DNA of 20,241 nucleotides from Nitriliruptoraceae bacterium (GTDB lineage Bacteria > Actinomycetota > Nitriliruptoria > Nitriliruptorales > Nitriliruptoraceae). Every line of letters begins with the position of its first letter. The stretch's first letter is position 1. The notes under the pieces are model-generated. The model was not told the DNA's origin. It ran no database searches and worked only from the letters and a program-made list of their open reading frames with translations. This document shows positions 1-7,316 of this stretch, in pieces. Where the stretch lies: the NCBI GenBank assembly GCA_007118045.1, contig SKTG01000336.1:1-20241 (forward strand), written 5' to 3'. The position numbers were made by a program, and so were the translations under genes.

Positions 1-1099
1 GGTCAAAGTCTACACATGCGATCCCGGCCTGGGATCGCCCTGCCGCGGAGAGCTCGCCGAGATCCTCGCTCGCGACGGCGCGCCGTAGCAGCCCACGCGG
101 CGATCGCGAGTGCTGGACTCGACCTGTGGCGCCGGCGGCCAGTAGCACCGCCCGCGCCGCGATCGACGCGATCACGCGTCCCTCCGGCTCGAGGCGGTCG
201 AGCGCCTCGGTCGCGGCGTGCCGGGCATCGCCGAGCCGACCGGCGCGCACCAGCGCGTCGATCCAGTCGCGGTAGGCGTCGGCCTGCTGGTCGCAGGGGG
301 TGCGGGCGAGCTCGGCGAGCCCATCGACGCCGCCCCGCCGTTCGGTTGCCTCGGCCAGCAGCCGTCGCGCCTGCGTCCCGAACCCGAAGCCGGCCGGAAC
401 TGTCGCCAGCCGGGCGAGCAGGTCGGGCAGCACCGCATCGAGATCGGGCAGCGGCTCGCGTCGCGTTGCCTCGAGCGCGGCCAGCGAGGGCGTGCCGCCG
501 AGGTAGGCGATGTCCTCGGCCACGGCGAGCACCGCCGCGGCCCGGGTTGCGGCCGGTTCGCTGTCCCACACCGCCCGTAGGTAGCGGTGCTTGGCCTCAC
601 CCATGTCGGTGGCGATCAACTCCTCAGGTGTGCCCGCTCCGGGGAACCCAGCCTCGCCGTGCTCGGCCTGCATGGCGGCGAACAGCTCCAGGTAGGCCTC
701 CCGTGCGGTGGCCGCGTCGCCGGCGAGCAACGCCAGACCGGCCCGGTCCAGCAACCGGTCGAGGGAGTAGGTCCAGGTCTCGTCCCCGAAGGCGCGGTGG
801 TCGCGGTAGTCGGGGTCGTAGCCCCAGCCGTCGACGTACACCCCGGCGGCGATGTCGGCGACGAACGACTCGACATCCGCGAGCAGCCCGCTATCACCAG
901 CCTCGCCCGTGCCGCTCGTCAGACTGCCCTCCGTCCGGGGCGGCGGGTCGAACAGCGCCAGGAACCCGGCACGCTCATCCGCCGGCAGCCGGGTCGCGTG
1001 ACCGACCAGGATCTCGCGCAGCTGCCCGGCCGACAACGCGTCCAGGCGCTGCTCGAGCGCCTCCAGGAACGGGCCGAGCCCGACGTTCTCGCGACGCAT
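1..1099 (-). CDS. Hypothetical helical-repeat protein, C-terminus cut by window edge
   Basis: The reading frame is open from an ATG at 1099 down to base 1, at least 366 codons, so the C-terminus lies outside the window. A strong GGAGG (complement of 1107-1111) sits 7 bases before the ATG and decides the start. The protein looks soluble, with no signal peptide or membrane segment. It is Leu/Ala/Arg/Asp-rich and predicted helical. It opens with a helical module (FLEALEQRLDALSAGQL, about residues 10-30), then a Trp/Tyr/Asp-rich segment around residues 80-110 (GVYVDGWGYDPDYRDHR), then TPR-like repeats (DAATAREAYLELF). I do not recognise a catalytic motif. It diverges from the zinc-ribbon/SWIM pair with a 155-base gap. 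Proteins of this look are, as far as I recall, found near SWIM-finger genes, so a joint role is possible but is inference. Confidence 0.75.
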   Translation of the reverse strand, partial: MRRENVGLGPFLEALEQRLDALSAGQLREILVGHATRLPADERAGFLALFDPPPRTEGSLTSGTGEAGDSGLLADVESFVADIAAGVYVDGWGYDPDYRDHRAFGDETWTYSLDRLLDRAGLALLAGDAATAREAYLELFAAMQAEHGEAGFPGAGTPEELIATDMGEAKHRYLRAVWDSEPAATRAAAVLAVAEDIAYLGGTPSLAALEATRREPLPDLDAVLPDLLARLATVPAGFGFGTQARRLLAEATERRGGVDGLAELARTPCDQQADAYRDWIDALVRAGRLGDARHAATEALDRLEPEGRVIASIAARAVLLAAGATGRVQHSRSPRGLLRRAVASEDLGELSAAGRSQAGIACVDFD

Positions 1100-1254
1100 G
1101 TCGTCACCTCCATTGGTCGCCGTCGAGGACCGTAGGTCAAGGTTGGACGCGCCATGTGACATCGAACGTCTGCCTCAGCCGACCGGGCTCGTCGTGCCAG
1201 CGTTCCTGTAGGTTCGGCGGCGAGTGACGGTGTCGAACGGGCGGAGGTCGGAAG

Positions 1255-2628
1255 GTGGGTTCACAGTTCCCGCCGTGCGCGGACTGTGGCGACCTGGATG
1301 CCCGTACGAGCCTCGGCGGCACGCAGGTGTGCGACCGTTGCCTCAACGAGCAGGTCAGCGCGCGGACGGGCTGGTTGCGACTGCCCGACCCGCAGCCCGT
1401 CGAGACGGTCCGGGCAGCGGACGGCCGCGAGGTGCGGTTCTGCTACCGGCTGACGTGGGCCCCGTCGGGGGTGATGAGCGCTGAGGCCGAGGAGGCCGAC
1501 CAGGCTCCCGGGGACGGGTTCCGGTTCGGGGTGTACGGCGAGCACGACGCCGACCCGGACGCGGTCCTCGCGCAGCTGCGCCGCGTGGTGCACCGTGAGG
1601 TCGGCCGGGCCTACCTCGAGCCGCAGGAGTCCGGCGCGGAGATCGGGGGCACCCGTTGGATGATCGCCGGTGACGAGGTCGCGGGCCGGATCGACTGGTC
1701 CGGGGACGGTTCCGTGCGTGAGCCGTCGGTGGTGATCGATGGCCGCCGCTTCGACTGGGGCGAGTTCGGCCGTCTGGTCGCGAGCTTCGAGGGATGGGAG
1801 TTCCGGATGCGGCTGGACGACAGCTCGGATGGTGTCGGCGCAGAGACCGGCGTTGAGGGCGAGGAGCTCGACGTGGGCGGGGCCGGCGAGGTGATCGCGA
1901 TGTTCGGCGACCGCGGCTCCGCTGGCCGCGACGCGACCGCCGTGCCGTCGATCGACGAGGTGCTCGCCGGGTTCCTCGTCGTCCAGCGTGAGCGGCTCGC
2001 TGCGTCGACCTACGCCCGCTACGAGGACATCGTCGACCTTCTTCGTCACTGCCTGAACGGCTACGGCTACCACTCGCTGACCGGTGCCGAGGCGCAGGCG
2101 TGGCAGGAGGCGTTCGACGCCGGCGACGAGGACGCGTTCACGCGGCTCTGCGGTCCGGAACGGATCGTGGAGAACTACGGCGAGTTCCTCGGCTACTTCA
2201 TGGTCCGCAAGGTGGCCGCCTCCAAGCAGCAGCTCAGGGACGCCGGCACGGTCACCAAGCGCCTCGCCCGTTGGCTGGCCGAGCAGGGCCTGGTGGCCAC
2301 CGACGCCGCCGAGACTGCCCGGGACCGTGCTGCGGATGCCGGCAGGGAGCTGCCGCGGGCCGACGAGCTCGGCCACCAGCTGTTCCTCCACACGCAGCGC
2401 ACCCGGCTGCCGGCGCACCCCAACGAGATCCCCGACCAGAACTGGGTCGAGGACCACCTGCCGATCACCCGCATCGAGGACGGCCGGCTGTGGTTCGGTG
2501 ACGTCGGTCCGGTCGAGGTCCCGACCGCGGCCAGCGACCTGGCCGAGGTCGGCTGGCACGTCACGGTCGTGCTGGCGCGGCTCGGCGGCGCGTGGCGGCT
2601 CGTGCAGGTCGGCGCGGTCTACCCGTGA
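1255..2628 (+). CDS. Zinc-ribbon protein of a conserved uncharacterised family (integrase SAM-like helical module)
   Basis: 457 residues. The GTG start at 1255 is supported by GGAGG at 1243-1247, 7 bases upstream. The N-terminus carries a CxxC-x14-CxxC zinc ribbon (C8, C11, C26, C29). The middle is acidic and poorly conserved. From about residue 235 to 365 there is a helical module (FLVVQRERLAASTYARY, then ENYGEFLGYFMVRKV and VTKRLARWLAEQGL) that resembles the SAM-like N-terminal domain of tyrosine recombinases. No recombinase catalytic domain follows. The C-terminal 70 residues are beta-rich and end in a GW-x-VTVVLARLGGAWRLVQVG pattern. I recall this helical plus beta arrangement in many bacterial and archaeal proteins of unknown function, some with an SEC-C motif at the N-terminus. 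The stop overlaps the SWIM gene start (GTGA), so the two are probably co-translated. Annotating it as an integrase would be wrong. Confidence 0.85.
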   Translation: MGSQFPPCADCGDLDARTSLGGTQVCDRCLNEQVSARTGWLRLPDPQPVETVRAADGREVRFCYRLTWAPSGVMSAEAEEADQAPGDGFRFGVYGEHDADPDAVLAQLRRVVHREVGRAYLEPQESGAEIGGTRWMIAGDEVAGRIDWSGDGSVREPSVVIDGRRFDWGEFGRLVASFEGWEFRMRLDDSSDGVGAETGVEGEELDVGGAGEVIAMFGDRGSAGRDATAVPSIDEVLAGFLVVQRERLAASTYARYEDIVDLLRHCLNGYGYHSLTGAEAQAWQEAFDAGDEDAFTRLCGPERIVENYGEFLGYFMVRKVAASKQQLRDAGTVTKRLARWLAEQGLVATDAAETARDRAADAGRELPRADELGHQLFLHTQRTRLPAHPNEIPDQNWVEDHLPITRIEDGRLWFGDVGPVEVPTAASDLAEVGWHVTVVLARLGGAWRLVQVGAVYP

Positions 2629-4460
2629 CCCTCCGCGTGCGTTCGGCCTCGATGCCCCAGGCACGGTCCGTGTCGGCGGCGTTGAGCGGAGCGTTGCTGG
2701 AGGAGCAGGCGGGCTGGCTGATCTTCGAGCGTGGGCTGGCCTACGCCGACCACGGGCACGTCACCGAGCTCGAGACGACGGATACGGAGGTCACGGGGAT
2801 GGTGCTGGGCTCCAGCCCCTATCGGGTGGTGATCCGTCTCGCCGACGGGTCGCTCACCTTCGACTGCTCGTGCCCGATGGGCGACGACCGCACCTTCTGC
2901 AAGCATCTGGTGGCCGTGGGGCTCGAGGTGGCCGGCGACGGCCCGGACGCGTGGGATGGCGACCCGACCGATGACGTCGCCACGCACCTGCAAGACGCAG
3001 GCCCTGATCGCGGCGGCGGGGAACGTGCCGACCTCGGACAGATCGAGGCGTGGCTCGCCGGCCAGCCTGCCGAGCGCCTCCGCGGCCTGCTGGTCGACCG
3101 TGCCGGCGAGGACCCGGAGCTGGACCGCCATCTGGGCAGGCTGGCGGCGGCCGACGGGCAGGGCCGGCTGGACGTGGCGCCCTACCGGGCCGCGATCGAG
3201 GACGCGTTCGCCATGGCGAGCTTCGACGGGTTCGGCTTCGTGCACTACCGCGATGCCTGGGCGTGGCGCGACGAGATCGAGACGGTGCTGGCGGACCTCG
3301 ATGCACTGCTCGAGTCCGGGTTCGCGGCGGAGGTCGTCGACCTCGCCGAGCTGGCGCTGGACGAGTTGAACGGCAGCGTCGGCCACGTCGACGACTCCGA
3401 CGGGCACCTGTACGACCTGTTCGAGCGCGCGGTGGCGCTGCACCTCGACGCCTGCCGTGACGCGCGCCCGGACCCCCTCGTCCTCGCCGAGAAGCTCGTC
3501 CGATGGGCGCTCGAGTACGAGCTCGATCGCTACCTCGGCGCGGTTGGCGACTATGCACCCGTGCTGGGCGATGACGGGCTGGCTGCGTACCGCGCCCTGG
3601 CTGAGGTGCACTGGGCGGACGTGCCGACGCTCAGGCCCGGCGACGTCCGGCCCGAGGGGTTCACCGACTGGTTCCGGATCCGCACCATCATGGAGCATCT
3701 CGCTGCCACGACCGGTGGGCTCGACGAGCTGCTGGAGGTCATGGCCCGCGACCAGTCGTCCGGGTACGCGTTCCTGCGCCTGGCGCACGCGTGCCGCGCC
3801 CACGGCCGCGACGACCTCGCGCTGGAGTGGGCCGAGCAGGGCCGCGCCGCCTTCCCCGGTGAGCGGCGGTTGCTGGAGCTGGTCGTCGACCTCCACACGG
3901 CCACGGGTCGATCGGCCCAGGCCCTGGATGCGGCCAGGGAGCTGTTCACCCGCGCACCCTCGGTGGACGCCTACCGGCGGCTTGGCGTCTGTGCCGAGGC
4001 GCTCGATGCGTGGTCGGCCGAACGCGAGGCCGCCCTGGCTGGCCTACGCGACGCGATCGAGCGCCAGCGACAGCAGACGGCGACGCGCCGGTCGCACTGC
4101 CACCGGCCCGACGGAACCACGCTGGTGGAGATCCTGTTGCTCGACGATGACGTCGACGCCGCCTGGCGGGCGGCCGCGGCGTACGGGTGCAGCTCCGAGC
4201 TCGAACTGCAGCTCGCCGAACGCCGCGCAGACCAGCATCCCTCCGACGCGATGGCGGTCTACCGCAGCCACCTCGACCGCGCCCTCGGGCCGGCCAAGGA
4301 CCACGCCTACGCCGAGGTGGTCCGACTGCTCACGCTGTTGCGACCCCTCTACCAACGGCTCGACCAGGACGCCGATTTCGACCGTCTCGTGACCGAGATC
4401 CGTACCGGCTACAAGCGGCGCCGCAACCTCATCAAGCGCCTCGACCGCGCCCGGCTGTGA
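2625..4460 (+). CDS. SWIM zinc-finger protein with helical-repeat (DUF6880-like) C-terminus
   Basis: I chose the GTG at 2625 because it overlaps the previous stop as GTGA. An ATG at 2652 is the alternative, and neither has a strong ribosome site. This gives 611 residues. The SWIM finger is clear: C81-x-C83-x8-C92-x-H94, within a typical beta-beta-alpha context (VVIRLADGSLTFDCSCP ... CKHLVAVGL). SWIM domains bind zinc and are proposed to bind DNA or protein. The long C-terminal part consists of TPR-like helical pairs (for example LRLAHACRAHGRDDLALEWA). It ends in a basic tail (GYKRRRNLIKRLDRA) typical of the SWIM-associated DUF6880-type region. The gene is probably one operon with the zinc-ribbon gene. 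Its last ~417 bases are overlapped on the other strand by the extended RES toxin frame. The function is unknown; a nucleic-acid-linked role is inference from the finger. Confidence 0.9.
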   Translation: MTLRVRSASMPQARSVSAALSGALLEEQAGWLIFERGLAYADHGHVTELETTDTEVTGMVLGSSPYRVVIRLADGSLTFDCSCPMGDDRTFCKHLVAVGLEVAGDGPDAWDGDPTDDVATHLQDAGPDRGGGERADLGQIEAWLAGQPAERLRGLLVDRAGEDPELDRHLGRLAAADGQGRLDVAPYRAAIEDAFAMASFDGFGFVHYRDAWAWRDEIETVLADLDALLESGFAAEVVDLAELALDELNGSVGHVDDSDGHLYDLFERAVALHLDACRDARPDPLVLAEKLVRWALEYELDRYLGAVGDYAPVLGDDGLAAYRALAEVHWADVPTLRPGDVRPEGFTDWFRIRTIMEHLAATTGGLDELLEVMARDQSSGYAFLRLAHACRAHGRDDLALEWAEQGRAAFPGERRLLELVVDLHTATGRSAQALDAARELFTRAPSVDAYRRLGVCAEALDAWSAEREAALAGLRDAIERQRQQTATRRSHCHRPDGTTLVEILLLDDDVDAAWRAAAAYGCSSELELQLAERRADQHPSDAMAVYRSHLDRALGPAKDHAYAEVVRLLTLLRPLYQRLDQDADFDRLVTEIRTGYKRRRNLIKRLDRARL

Positions 4461-5315
4461 CCGGCGGGAACCGTTCTCGACGCCGCCGATCAGCTGGCCA
4501 CCCCGGTGATCACCACCGCAAGTTCCGCCACCAGATGCTCGGAGGCCGCCGTTCGAACGTGCGCCAACTGCGGCCGTGATCGTCGGATCCGTAGCCTCCC
4601 GACCGCCGACGGTGCCGCGGGGTCGTCCGACCACCTCGATCGAGAAACCGAGCCGCTGGCCGACCTCGCCGACGAGCGGGAGCAGCTGCGGGTGGTGGAG
4701 CACGCGGGACAGCTCGATCCGCCCCCCCAAGTGGGGGCTGCTCGTCTCGTTGAGGGCGGCCGCGACCGCGCGGCCTCCGGTGGCCGGCGTGCAGAGCAGC
4801 CCGTGAAGCTGTGGGTACTGCTGGCGGATGGCTCGAGCCCAGGGCTGGGTGCGCTCGTGCGGTGCGGTCGACAGGTGCGCGCCGGTACGGGTTCGTTGCG
4901 CCCACGGCCCGCGGAGGTCGAGTAGACGGAGGTTGCCCGAGGTTCGCCAGACGGTGAGTGTGAACATGTTGGTGACGGCGAGGACGTCGCCGTCCTGGAC
5001 AGCCTCGCTCAGCACGACGTCGAGCACCGTGCCCCCGGCACCACGGACGCACGGCGGTGACGTCGAGGGGTCATCTAGGGCCACGTACAGCACGCCGTGA
5101 TGTGGCTCGTGGTCGGCGGGCGGACCGGGCGGGTGGTGGTCGAAGCGGCCTCGGCCGGGCAGCGGCCCGAACCAACGCAGCTGGTCGTGCGCTGTCGGAT
5201 ACCGGCCACCGACGTCGTGGAGGCGTACGAGCGCGGTGCCGGTAGGGACCACCACGAGGTACTCGTCCTGTAGCGGCGGCAACGACGCGGGGACGTCGGG
5301 GAGCTGCTGGGTCAC
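4044..5315 (-). CDS. RES-domain toxin-like protein with read-through C-terminal extension
   Basis: The GTG start at 5315 overlaps the antitoxin stop (GTGA at 5315-5312), so translation is likely coupled. Residues ~20-234 look like a RES domain, the fold of ADP-ribosyltransferase/NAD-degrading toxins such as MbcT and ParT. Support comes from TALVRLHD with R31, GRGRFD with R57, GVLYVALDDP, and the helix HERTQPWARAIRQQYPQLHGL. Two usually conserved positions differ: the Glu of the P-x-T-A-x-x-E motif is C89, and the Ser after the YPxxDGLxY-like strand appears as T176. The domain ends near base 4614, yet the frame has no stop until 4044. It thus adds about 190 Gly/Arg/Val-rich residues that read antisense to the SWIM gene. 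The true end may be a read-through tail, a lost stop or a frameshift. The family assignment is firm; activity and the C-terminal boundary are uncertain. Confidence 0.7.
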   Translation of the reverse strand: MTQQLPDVPASLPPLQDEYLVVVPTGTALVRLHDVGGRYPTAHDQLRWFGPLPGRGRFDHHPPGPPADHEPHHGVLYVALDDPSTSPPCVRGAGGTVLDVVLSEAVQDGDVLAVTNMFTLTVWRTSGNLRLLDLRGPWAQRTRTGAHLSTAPHERTQPWARAIRQQYPQLHGLLCTPATGGRAVAAALNETSSPHLGGRIELSRVLHHPQLLPLVGEVGQRLGFSIEVVGRPRGTVGGREATDPTITAAVGARSNGGLRASGGGTCGGDHRGGQLIGGVENGSRRSQPGAVEALDEVAAPLVAGTDLGHETVEIGVLVEPLVEGSQQREQSDHLGVGVVLGRPEGAVEVAAVDRHRVGGMLVCAAFGELQFELGAAPVRRGRPPGGVDVIVEQQDLHQRGSVGPVAVRPARRRLLSLALDRVA

Positions 5316-5875
5316 GGAAGCACACCGAAGGCGGCCGCCTCGTCGAGGAGCGGACGGACGTCGGCCCCGTCGGCGAGAACGGTCGCCCGCGAGCGGCCCC
5401 CGCGGCTCGCCTGCGGTTCGGTCAGCCAGGCCACGAGCGCGACCGGGCTGGTCGCGTCGGCGGGGGGTAGCGCTTGGAGCAGCCGCGCCCAGCCGTCGAG
5501 CTGGTGCAGGCCGAGCTCGAACTGGAAGCTCGGGAGCAGCCACTCGCGGCGGCTCGCCTGACGGTGGAAACCCAGCAGCGATCGGCGCTCGCCTTGGAGG
5601 CGCTGGCGGATCCGGGACGGTTCCCGACCAAGGAGCTGAGCGACCTGCTCGGTCGTCAACGAAGCGTGCTCGAGCTGGCGCCGCCGCAGCACCCCCGCGA
5701 CCAACGGCGAGCGTGCGCTGCGGTCGGGATCCACTCCGAGGTCAGCGAGCACGGCGCGTTCGTGCTCGGAGAGACTGCCGCCACCGGGCCGCGGCAGGGT
5801 CCGCAGTGCCTGCTCGATGTCCTCGATCGTCAGCCCGCGCTCGTCCGCGAGATCTTCGAGGGGCACCGTCGCCAT
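5312..5875 (-). CDS. Antitoxin-like DNA-binding protein paired with RES toxin
   Basis: 187 residues from the ATG at 5875. AGGAG (complement of 5881-5885) lies 5 bases upstream; a GTG at 5878 is too close to that site. A helix-turn-helix is visible at about residues 72-95 (LTTEQVAQLLGREPSRIRQRL). It is followed by a segment (WLLPSFQFELGLHQLDGWARLLQALPPADATSPVALVAWL) typical of the C-terminal Xre/MbcA/ParS-like antitoxin region found beside RES toxins in actinobacteria. The order, antitoxin first and toxin second with a GTGA overlap, is the usual one for RES systems. These antitoxins normally neutralise the toxin by contact and repress their own promoter. A pair of 10-base direct repeats just upstream would fit that. 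The N-terminal ~60 residues (LEDLADERGLTIEDIEQAL) may hold a further small helical domain. Confidence 0.8.
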   Translation of the reverse strand: MATVPLEDLADERGLTIEDIEQALRTLPRPGGGSLSEHERAVLADLGVDPDRSARSPLVAGVLRRRQLEHASLTTEQVAQLLGREPSRIRQRLQGERRSLLGFHRQASRREWLLPSFQFELGLHQLDGWARLLQALPPADATSPVALVAWLTEPQASRGGRSRATVLADGADVRPLLDEAAAFGVLP

Positions 5876-5880
5876 CACCG

Positions 5881-5929
5881 CTCCTAACGTGAACTAACGC
5901 ATAGTACCACGATAGCTTCCGGTACGAAG
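5881..5929 (-). promoter_or_regulatory. Putative antitoxin-toxin promoter with tandem 10-base repeats
   Basis: Upstream of the antitoxin the DNA is clearly less GC-rich than its surroundings. On the minus strand it holds a TACTAT hexamer (complement of 5901-5906), a good -10 candidate. A weak TTCGTA (complement of 5923-5928) lies 16 bases further upstream as a possible -35. Between the -10 and the start codon are two direct repeats in register, CGTTAGTTCA and CGTTAGGAGC, the second overlapping the ribosome site. This is a plausible autorepression operator. The call is by inspection only. Confidence 0.4.
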
Positions 5930-6158
5930 CGTGCCCGCGCCGAGCAGATGCCGAACCGGCCCGTTTCGGAACCGCTCGGCCTGGACCTGTCTCCGGAGGG
6001 CTTTGGGCTCACGCTGCGGATGGAGCCGCTGGTGAGACCTGGGATGCCGCCGATCCGCATCGGATCAGTCGCATGGAACCGCCTCGAGCGGCAATCCTCT
6101 CCATCGGTACCCATGGCTCGCAACCGGAGGCATTCCCCGCCTACCTCGCGCGGCCTCT
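5930..6158. other. Non-coding gap between RES module and diguanylate cyclase
   Basis: No convincing gene is seen here. The two short frames that cross it have no start signal, domain or coding bias. The only structure is a perfect hairpin, GATCCG-CAT-CGGATC (6052-6066), in the gap downstream of the diguanylate cyclase stop. It lacks a T-tract but could help end transcription. Confidence 0.4.
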
Positions 6159-7316
6159 CTACGCGGGTTCGATGCGGTCACGGCCGGCCGTCTTCGCGCG
6201 GTAGAGCGCATCGTCGGCGGCTGCCACGGCCTGTTCGAACTCCTCGGCGGAGTCGAGCGAGGCGACGCCGGCGGAGAACGTGACGGGTTCGCCCTCGATC
6301 TGGATCGCACTACTGATCCGCCGACGGGCTCGGTCCATCGCGATGACCGCATCGTCGACCGTGGTGGCGGGCAGGACGGACACGAACTCCTCGCCACCCC
6401 AGCGTGCGAGGATCTCGGTCGAGCGCATGGCGCGGAACGTCCCTGCGACGCGCACCAGCACGTGGTCGCCGGTGTCATGCCCATGCCGGTCGTTGACCTG
6501 CTTGAAGTGATCGAGATCGAGCAGCACCAGCGCGGCCGGGTAGGCGACGGTCGGTAGCAGCCGGAGGAGCCCGGCCCGGTTGAGCAACCCGGTCAGGGCG
6601 TCGTGGTCGGCCTGACGCTCGACCGTGGCGTGCAGGATCGCGTTGTCGAAGCCGACCGCAGCACGTCCGGCGATGAGACTGGTCAGCCGTCGCTCGGAAG
6701 CGTCCAGCTCTCCCGTCCGCCACCAGCGCAACACCCCCGCCGCACCGTGAGCCATGGGCAATGGCAGGGATCCGCTGGCCGGGCCGGCAGGTGGGTGGCC
6801 GGGCCAGGAGTAGCGATGCCCGTCGACCTCGACGGTCACCGTGCATGCACCGATGTACTCACCGATGAGTTGGCAGGTCGCCTCACCGAGCTCCGCGAGG
6901 TTGAGGGTCGAGCTGAGCTGTGCGCTGACCTCATAGAGGGTGGACAGGTCGCGGTTGCGGCGCGAGAGCTGATCGGTGACCACTGCCAGCTTGGCGGCGG
7001 CAGCCGCGTAGCGGCTCACGTCCCGCAGCACCAGGAGCACCGACCCGTCGCCAGCATCGACCGCCGCGACGTCGAGGACCGCGCCATCCACCGTGATCAG
7101 TTCTACCCCCGTGCGCGGCGCGGCGAGCACGCGATCGAGCTTTGTGCAGCTCTCGTCGGTCAGCAGCTCGGCCAGCCGGAGTCCACCAGTGAGGGCATCA
7201 GCTCGAGGATTGCGATCCAACTCGCCGCCGGCGCGATCGACCACGACTGCCGCGTCGACGTCGCGGAACGCAGCTTTCCACCCGGGCACCACCGGAACGC
7301 CGACGGCCCCGGTCAT
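6159..7316 (-). CDS. Diguanylate cyclase (PAS-like, GAF-like, GGDEF)
   Basis: 385 residues. The ATG at 7316 overlaps the stop of the cobalamin-binding gene (ATGA), so the two are translationally coupled. Residues ~8-105 look like a PAS-type sensor (AAVVVDRAGG ... VLLVLRDVSRY). A short coiled helix follows (AKLAVVTDQLSRRNRDLSTLYEVSAQL), then a GAF-like region (~125-225). The GGDEF domain fills ~235-385 with DALTGLLNRAGLL, LLDLDHFKQVNDRHGHDTGD and the active-site motif GGEEF at 307-311, so synthesis of c-di-GMP from GTP is expected. The product-inhibition I-site, normally RxxD five residues before the motif, reads RSTE, so feedback inhibition may be altered. No EAL or HD-GYP domain and no membrane segment is present, which makes it a cytosolic enzyme. 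Coupling to the upstream B12 protein suggests that protein is its input partner; this is inference. Confidence 0.93.
   Translation of the reverse strand: MTGAVGVPVVPGWKAAFRDVDAAVVVDRAGGELDRNPRADALTGGLRLAELLTDESCTKLDRVLAAPRTGVELITVDGAVLDVAAVDAGDGSVLLVLRDVSRYAAAAAKLAVVTDQLSRRNRDLSTLYEVSAQLSSTLNLAELGEATCQLIGEYIGACTVTVEVDGHRYSWPGHPPAGPASGSLPLPMAHGAAGVLRWWRTGELDASERRLTSLIAGRAAVGFDNAILHATVERQADHDALTGLLNRAGLLRLLPTVAYPAALVLLDLDHFKQVNDRHGHDTGDHVLVRVAGTFRAMRSTEILARWGGEEFVSVLPATTVDDAVIAMDRARRRISSAIQIEGEPVTFSAGVASLDSAEEFEQAVAAADDALYRAKTAGRDRIEPA

Noticed and set aside
1154..1162. ATGTGACAT palindrome with a GTGACA match upstream of the zinc-ribbon gene
   Set aside because: It is a single short match with no phased partner; several such hexamers are expected by chance in 20 kb.
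1960..2350. Phage integrase, suggested by the SAM-like helical segment
   Set aside because: The recombinase catalytic domain and its Arg-His-Arg-Tyr residues are absent, and no attachment-site repeats flank the gene.
1261..3896. Two long minus-strand frames opposite the zinc-ribbon and SWIM genes
   Set aside because: They are antisense shadows: no start signals, no domains, and the composition is that of reversed coding DNA.
5948..6283. Short plus-strand frame after the antitoxin promoter
   Set aside because: It runs into the antisense of the diguanylate cyclase, has no ribosome site and is Arg/Pro-rich without a domain.
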